NCBI RefSeq assembly: GCF_019458805.1
Contig: NZ_JAIBOA010000023.1
Location: forward strand, 1-64,000
Reading direction: 5' to 3'
Source: Actinomadura parmotrematis
GTDB taxonomy: Bacteria; Actinomycetota; Actinomycetes; Streptosporangiales; Streptosporangiaceae
DNA: 64,000 bases
In this document: in pieces, positions 63,792 through 64,000 of the stretch
Layout: each line of letters opens with the position of its first letter
Position numbering within the stretch: the first letter of the stretch is position 1
Notes under the pieces: model-generated
What the model was told of the DNA's origin: nothing
Database searches by the model: none
Seen by the model: the letters and a program-made list of their open reading frames with translations, nothing else
Translations under genes and position numbers: made by a program

Positions 63792-64000
63792 TCAGGCGCC
63801 GAGCGCGTCCCTCAGCATGGGGAACGCGGCGTGCAGCTCGCGCTGCCAGTACGGCCAGGAGTGCTGGCCCTCGTAGAGGTGCGTCGTCACCGGGATGCCG
63901 AGCTCGGCGAGGCGGGCGGTGAACGCCACGGCGTGGTCGTGCACGCCCGCCTCGACGGGGTCGGTGAACGGCAGGCCGCCGAGCGGTCCGGCCTCGCCGT
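63792..64000 (-). CDS. C-terminal end of an Ag85/esterase-D-like alpha/beta hydrolase (partial)
   Basis: The frame ends with a TGA at 63792 and runs off the right edge, so only the last ~69 residues are present. The visible sequence ends LHAAFPMLRDALGA and contains GQHSWPYWQREL; its His in the HSWPYW block matches the catalytic His of Ag85/mycolyltransferase-like and esterase-D-like hydrolases. The rest, including start and nucleophile, is outside the window. Confidence 0.8.
   Translation of the reverse strand, partial: GEAGPLGGLPFTDPVEAGVHDHAVAFTARLAELGIPVTTHLYEGQHSWPYWQRELHAAFPMLRDALGA

Overview
The window is very GC-rich and tightly packed, with many ATGA/GTGA/TGATG stop-start overlaps and frequent GTG starts. 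It carries a complete mce locus (two YrbE permeases, six Mce proteins, one Mce-associated protein) and a mycofactocin-type short-chain dehydrogenase. Together these point to a mycolate-free or mycolate-type actinomycete such as Actinomadura, Thermomonospora or a Nocardia relative; the exact genus is inference. Almost everything here is catabolic: oxygenases, dehydrogenases, CoA ligases and transferases, acyl-CoA dehydrogenases and hydrolases around a lipid importer. This looks like a degradation region for hydrophobic, steroid-, terpenoid- or alicyclic-like compounds, but the substrate cannot be read from the sequence.

Layout. 1-1290: C-rich minisatellite and a leader region with two operator-like palindromes and a short upstream ORF. 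1291-6293 (+): three-subunit molybdenum hydroxylase (large, FAD and 2Fe-2S subunits) with a CoxG-like membrane-anchored accessory protein. 6308-8366 (+): mycofactocin-type SDR and a cytochrome P450. 8407-17462 (-): the mce operon, separated from the P450 by a 12-bp-stem terminator. 17463-17762: divergent control region with a perfect GAGAATGTTATTCTC palindrome. 17763-33100 (+): enoyl reductase, MaoC-type hydratase, CoA ligase, beta-propeller protein, SDR, Rieske oxygenase, Baeyer-Villiger-type monooxygenase, SDR, ThDP enzyme and aldehyde dehydrogenase. 33137-37717 (-): CoA transferase, CitE-like lyase, acyl-CoA dehydrogenase and CaiB-type CoA transferase. 37788-46564 (+): CoA ligase, GntR/FadR regulator, SDR, then four acyl-CoA dehydrogenase subunits around a crotonase. 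46570-52333: thioesterase and DUF427 protein (-), CoA ligase (+), acyl-CoA dehydrogenase pair (-). 52560-53465 (+): beta-lactamase-like protein. 53529-60289 (-): six-gene hydrolase/monooxygenase operon with two phosphotriesterase-like paralogues, divergent from a TetR gene at 60664. 61407-61479: tRNA-Lys(CTT). 61609 to the end: GPH-type transporter, double-DUF427 protein, and the C-terminal end of an Ag85-like esterase.

Working model (inference): substrates enter through Mce/YrbE, are hydroxylated by the P450, molybdenum hydroxylase, Rieske and flavin monooxygenases, and are oxidised by SDRs and aldehyde dehydrogenase. Acids are activated by three AMP-forming ligases or CoA transferases, then undergo beta-oxidation-like steps by heteromeric acyl-CoA dehydrogenases, hydratases, lyases and a thioesterase. 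Two recurring palindromes, GAGAA-N5-TTCTC and TCCTT-N2-AAGGA, sit before several of these units and could tie them into regulons.

Three features stand out. Low-complexity segments, mostly with a 15-bp/5-residue period, are attached to or inserted into at least nine otherwise ordinary enzymes. One phosphotriesterase-like paralogue has lost five of six metal ligands while its neighbour keeps all six. The two operator families recur across the window.
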